Below, in pieces: positions 31,736-34,264 of a stretch of DNA of 34,264 bases (position 1 is the first letter of the stretch; every line of letters begins with the position of its first letter). This DNA is from Gammaproteobacteria bacterium (GTDB lineage Bacteria; Pseudomonadota; Gammaproteobacteria; SZUA-229). The position numbers and the translations under genes are program-made. The stretch is from contig JALWPK010000255.1 in NCBI GenBank assembly GCA_026995045.1, positions 1-34,264 on the forward strand, written 5' to 3'. Under the pieces are notes generated by a model. It made no database searches and was not told the DNA's origin. It saw nothing but the letters and a program-made list of their open reading frames with translations.

Positions 31736-31795
31736 TGCAGTCCTGACCATCATGGCCCAGATAATAATGTAAAAATATAAACGTATATAACTAAC

Positions 31796-31804
31796 TGATA
31801 TACT
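31796..31804 (+). promoter_or_regulatory. Extended -10 promoter for cysM
   Basis: TGATATACT is a good extended -10 element (TGnTATAAT type) about 60 bp upstream of the cysM ATG, within an AT-rich divergent region. No strong -35 is needed for this class. The same AT-rich stretch (31760-31795) probably also holds the minus-strand promoter of the TonB-receptor unit. Confidence 0.45.
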
Positions 31805-31864
31805 GTCACATTCTAGCAGTTCGGCGCCAGCCGGACAGCTTGCGGTTTTTGACAAGTGATAAAT

Positions 31865-32764
31865 ATGAAAACGAACGATTATCCCACCCTGGCTGACACG
31901 GTCGGCAACACCCCCCTGATCCGCCTGCAGCGCATGACCGTGCCCAACCACAACACCATCCTGCTCAAGCTGGAAGGCAACAACCCGGCCGGCTCGGTGA
32001 AAGACCGCCCGGCGATGAACATGATTACCAAGGCGCAGCAGCGCGGCGATATCCAGCCCGGCGACACCCTGATTGAAGCCACCAGCGGCAACACCGGCAT
32101 CGCTCTGGCGATGGCGGCGGCGGTGATGGGTTACCGCATGATACTGATTATGCCGGACAACATGAGCGAAGAGCGCCGCGCGGCGATGAAAGCCTACGGC
32201 GCCGAGCTGATTCTGGTCAGCCAGGAAGCCAGCATGGAAGGCGCGCGCGATCTCGCCGCCGAGATGCAGGCCGAAGGCAAGGGCATCGTGCTCGACCAGT
32301 TCAATAACCCGGACAATTCCGAAGCGCATTACCTGACCACCGGCCCCGAAATCTGGCGGCAAACCAATGGCCGCATCACCCATTTTGTCAGCTCGATGGG
32401 CACCACCGGCACCATCATGGGCACATCGCGTTATCTCAAGGAAGTGAAGCCGGATATCACTATCGTCGGCGTGCAGCCGGAAGAGGGCGCCCGCATCCCC
32501 GGTATCCGCCGCTGGCCCGAAGCCTATCTGCCCGGCATTTTTGACGCCAAGAATGTCGATATGACAATTGATGTTGGCCAGTCGCTGGCGGAACAAACCA
32601 CGCGCGAGATGGCGGCGAAAGAAGGCGTGTTTTGCGGCGTTTCCTCCGGCGGCGCGCTGGCGGCGGCGCTGCAACTGGCCGAAAACGTGGAAAACGCCAC
32701 CATTGTGTCTATCGTCTGCGACCGTGGCGACCGTTACCTGTCTACTGGCGTGTTTCCCGCCTGA
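31865..32764 (+). CDS. cysM: Cysteine synthase B (O-acetylserine sulfhydrylase B) CysM
   Basis: CysM is a PLP enzyme that makes cysteine from O-acetylserine with sulfide or thiosulfate. The 299-residue length matches CysM. It has GNTPLIRLQRM (~14-24), the PLP lysine in NPAGSVKDRPA (~39-49), the substrate loop EATSGNTGIALAM, the PLP phosphate loop SMGTTGTIMG and the C-terminal GVSSGGALAAAL. RRWPEAYLPGIFD is typical of CysM rather than CysK. ATG at 31865 was preferred to an upstream in-frame GTG (31856). It is followed by rlmD after 2 nt, a pairing also seen in Pseudomonas. Confidence 0.94.
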   Translation: MKTNDYPTLADTVGNTPLIRLQRMTVPNHNTILLKLEGNNPAGSVKDRPAMNMITKAQQRGDIQPGDTLIEATSGNTGIALAMAAAVMGYRMILIMPDNMSEERRAAMKAYGAELILVSQEASMEGARDLAAEMQAEGKGIVLDQFNNPDNSEAHYLTTGPEIWRQTNGRITHFVSSMGTTGTIMGTSRYLKEVKPDITIVGVQPEEGARIPGIRRWPEAYLPGIFDAKNVDMTIDVGQSLAEQTTREMAAKEGVFCGVSSGGALAAALQLAENVENATIVSIVCDRGDRYLSTGVFPA

Positions 32765-32766
32765 AC

Positions 32767-34122
32767 ATGATGCAAGCCGATAAAGCCAGACCGCGGCGAC
32801 GCCGCCGCAAACGGATTCCCGATACCATCGTTGAAGCCCGCATCGAAACCCTGTCGGACGATGGCCGCGGCATCGCGCATGTCGACGAGCGCACCGTGTT
32901 TGTCAGCCAGGCGCTGCCTGGCGAAGTGGTGCGCTTTCAGTACACGCGCTACAGCAACAAACTGACCGAAGCCAAAGTGGCGGAAGTGGTCGAGGCCTCG
33001 CCCGACCGCGTCGAAGCGCGCTGCCCTGTGTTTGGCGTCTGCGGCGGCTGCAACCAGCAGCATATCGACCACGACGCGCAAATTGCAATCAAGCAACGCG
33101 CGCTGCTGCAACAACTGGAGCGCATCGGCAAGCTGCAACCTGAAACCGTGCTGCCGCCGCTCACCGGCCCGGTCTGGCAATACCGCCACAAGGCGCGCCT
33201 CGGTGTGCGTTATGTCGCCAAAAAAGACAAGGTGCTGGTCGGCTTCCGCGAACGCGGCTCCTCGTTTATCACCGACACCCCGCGTTGCGAGATATTGCAC
33301 CCGAGCGTCGGCGGCATCCTCGATGAACTGTCGGTATTGATTGGCGGCATGCAGGCCAGACAACACATTCCGCAAATCGAGGTTGCGGTCGGCGACAACC
33401 AGACCGTGCTGGTGTTCCGTCATCTGGTCGAACTGGAGCAGGGCGACCGTGAGCGGTTGCAAGTCTTTGCGGAACAACACAACATTGTGTGCCTGCTGCA
33501 GGCGGGCAAACCCGACCAGCTCGAAGCGCTGCATCCCGCCAATCCGGAGCCGCTGTATTACCGCATTGACGACAACAGCATCCGCATCGAATTTGCGCCC
33601 GCCGACTTTACCCAGGTTAACCCCGAACTCAACCGCAACATGCTGGCGCAGGCCATCGAACTGATGCAGCTTGAAGCCGATGATGAAGTGCTTGACCTGT
33701 TCAGCGGCCTCGGCAATTTTTCATTGCCCATGGCAAAACGCTGCAAGTCAGTCACCGGCGTCGAAGGCGCAGCCAGCATGGTCAAAAAAGCGCGCGACAA
33801 TGCCGCGCTCAACCACATCGAAAACGCCAGCTTCGTCTGCGCCGATTTATACAGCGATGAAATTACCTATGCCCCGTGGTTGAAGCAACCGTTCAACAAA
33901 GTCCTGCTCGACCCGCCACGCTCCGGCGCAGCCGAAATCATACCCCTGCTGGTGAAAAACCAGCCCGAAAGAATTGTGTACGTTTCCTGCCACCCGGCCA
34001 CCCTCGCGCGCGATGCCGGCATGCTGGTCAATGACTACGGTTACCGTTGCGTCAGCGCTGGCATAATGGACATGTTCCCGCACACCGCGCATGTGGAATC
34101 GATAGCAGTGTTTGAGAAATAG
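32767..34122 (+). CDS. rlmD: 23S rRNA m5U1939 methyltransferase RlmD
   Basis: RlmD (formerly RumA) methylates U1939 of 23S rRNA with SAM and carries a 4Fe-4S cluster. The 451-residue protein has a basic N-terminus and a TRAM domain (~15-75). The cluster cysteines are in CPVFGVCGGC (~82-91) with a fourth in RCEIL. The SAM motif is LDLFSGLGNFSLPMA (~310-324), followed by LLDPPRSGA and the nucleophile Cys in VYVSCHPATLARD. The start is ATG at 32767 or the next codon, 2 nt after the cysM stop, so translation is probably coupled. relA often follows in related genomes; here a transposase remnant lies just downstream on the other strand. Confidence 0.95.
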   Translation: MMQADKARPRRRRRKRIPDTIVEARIETLSDDGRGIAHVDERTVFVSQALPGEVVRFQYTRYSNKLTEAKVAEVVEASPDRVEARCPVFGVCGGCNQQHIDHDAQIAIKQRALLQQLERIGKLQPETVLPPLTGPVWQYRHKARLGVRYVAKKDKVLVGFRERGSSFITDTPRCEILHPSVGGILDELSVLIGGMQARQHIPQIEVAVGDNQTVLVFRHLVELEQGDRERLQVFAEQHNIVCLLQAGKPDQLEALHPANPEPLYYRIDDNSIRIEFAPADFTQVNPELNRNMLAQAIELMQLEADDEVLDLFSGLGNFSLPMAKRCKSVTGVEGAASMVKKARDNAALNHIENASFVCADLYSDEITYAPWLKQPFNKVLLDPPRSGAAEIIPLLVKNQPERIVYVSCHPATLARDAGMLVNDYGYRCVSAGIMDMFPHTAHVESIAVFEK

Positions 34123-34161
34123 GTGGGGAGGTTTGTTACCACAGAGCAGTTGTGTTGAAAG

Positions 34162-34264
34162 TCAACCCGCATCCACATATTGCCAGGGCGTTTGGTTCTT
34201 GACCATCGTGTTGAGTGTCACCAGCAACTTGCGCATGCAAGCCGTGATGGCCACCTTGAACGGT
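34162..34264 (-). mobile_element. IS110-family transposase C-terminus (cut by window edge)
   Basis: The minus strand encodes 33 residues ending in a TGA at 34162, including KVAITACMRKLLVTLNTMVK then NQTPW. This matches the conserved C-terminal tail of IS110/IS116/IS902 transposases (KVALVACMRKLL-x-LNAM-x(4)-TPW pattern, from memory). The rest lies beyond the window, so it cannot be said whether the element is intact. IS110 elements lack ordinary terminal inverted repeats, and I could not define its boundary with rlmD. Only about 40 bp separate it from the rlmD stop. Confidence 0.82.

Noticed and set aside
31761-31779. Fur box upstream of the TonB-receptor gene (GATAATAATGTAAAAAT)
   Set aside because: Only the first half matches the GATAATGATAATCATTATC consensus well; the second half does not, so iron regulation is unsupported.
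31736-32674. Minus-strand open frame running upstream of the TonB receptor start for ~310 codons
   Set aside because: It is antisense to cysM, which has full family motifs. The receptor signal peptide begins at 31735 behind a good ribosome site.

Overview
The window is about 34 kb of moderately GC-rich bacterial chromosome, densely packed with housekeeping and signalling genes. I read it as gammaproteobacterial. ZipA is present and lies in the order smc-zipA-ligA, rluB follows scpA-scpB, MnmC is the bifunctional form, CysZ and SlyX are present, and a BarA/GacS-type kinase sits near cysM-rlmD, as in Pseudomonas and Vibrio relatives. I cannot name a genus. Condensin here is Smc-ScpAB, not MukBEF.

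Layout. 1-2329 (+): the 3' part of scpA, then scpB and rluB. 2365-3390 (+): an exported protein with two thioredoxin domains. 3422-4168 (-): a YciK-type short-chain dehydrogenase. 4239-6206 (+): mnmC, whose 3' end overlaps the tail of a convergent gene. 6154-10719 (-): a diheme cytochrome c peroxidase gene followed immediately by a large DAHL-like/GAF/GAF/PAS/GGDEF/EAL c-di-GMP protein. 10791-11567 (+): an exported pentapeptide-repeat protein. 11626-14305 (-): a compact run queF, FGGY (D-ribulokinase-like) kinase, cysZ, slyX. 14471-20788 (+): smc, zipA, ligA. 20789-21206: a composite repeat. 21207-24549 (-): a CHASE2 class III nucleotide cyclase followed by an HD-domain phosphohydrolase. 24728-25477 (+): pdxJ. 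25478-25877: a second, diverged composite repeat. 25878-31735 (-): a three-gene unit made of a TonB-dependent receptor, a solute-binding protein and a BarA-like hybrid histidine kinase. 31865-34122 (+): cysM-rlmD. 34162-34264 (-): the C-terminus of an IS110-family transposase cut by the window edge.

The most interesting points are these. (i) An outer-membrane receptor and an orphan periplasmic binding protein are translationally linked to a BarA/GacS-like phosphorelay kinase. (ii) Two related composite repeats, each with an 86-bp REPIN-like core and short 9-10 nt periodic modules, fill the only two intergenic regions longer than 300 bp; both lie between convergent genes. (iii) Several signalling genes are paired with possible partners: peroxidase with a c-di-GMP enzyme, and a cyclase with an HD hydrolase. 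(iv) The YciK-like dehydrogenase lacks the catalytic serine. I saw no tRNA, rRNA, CRISPR array or prophage.

All calls come from reading the sequence and remembered family features. No database search or computation was run.
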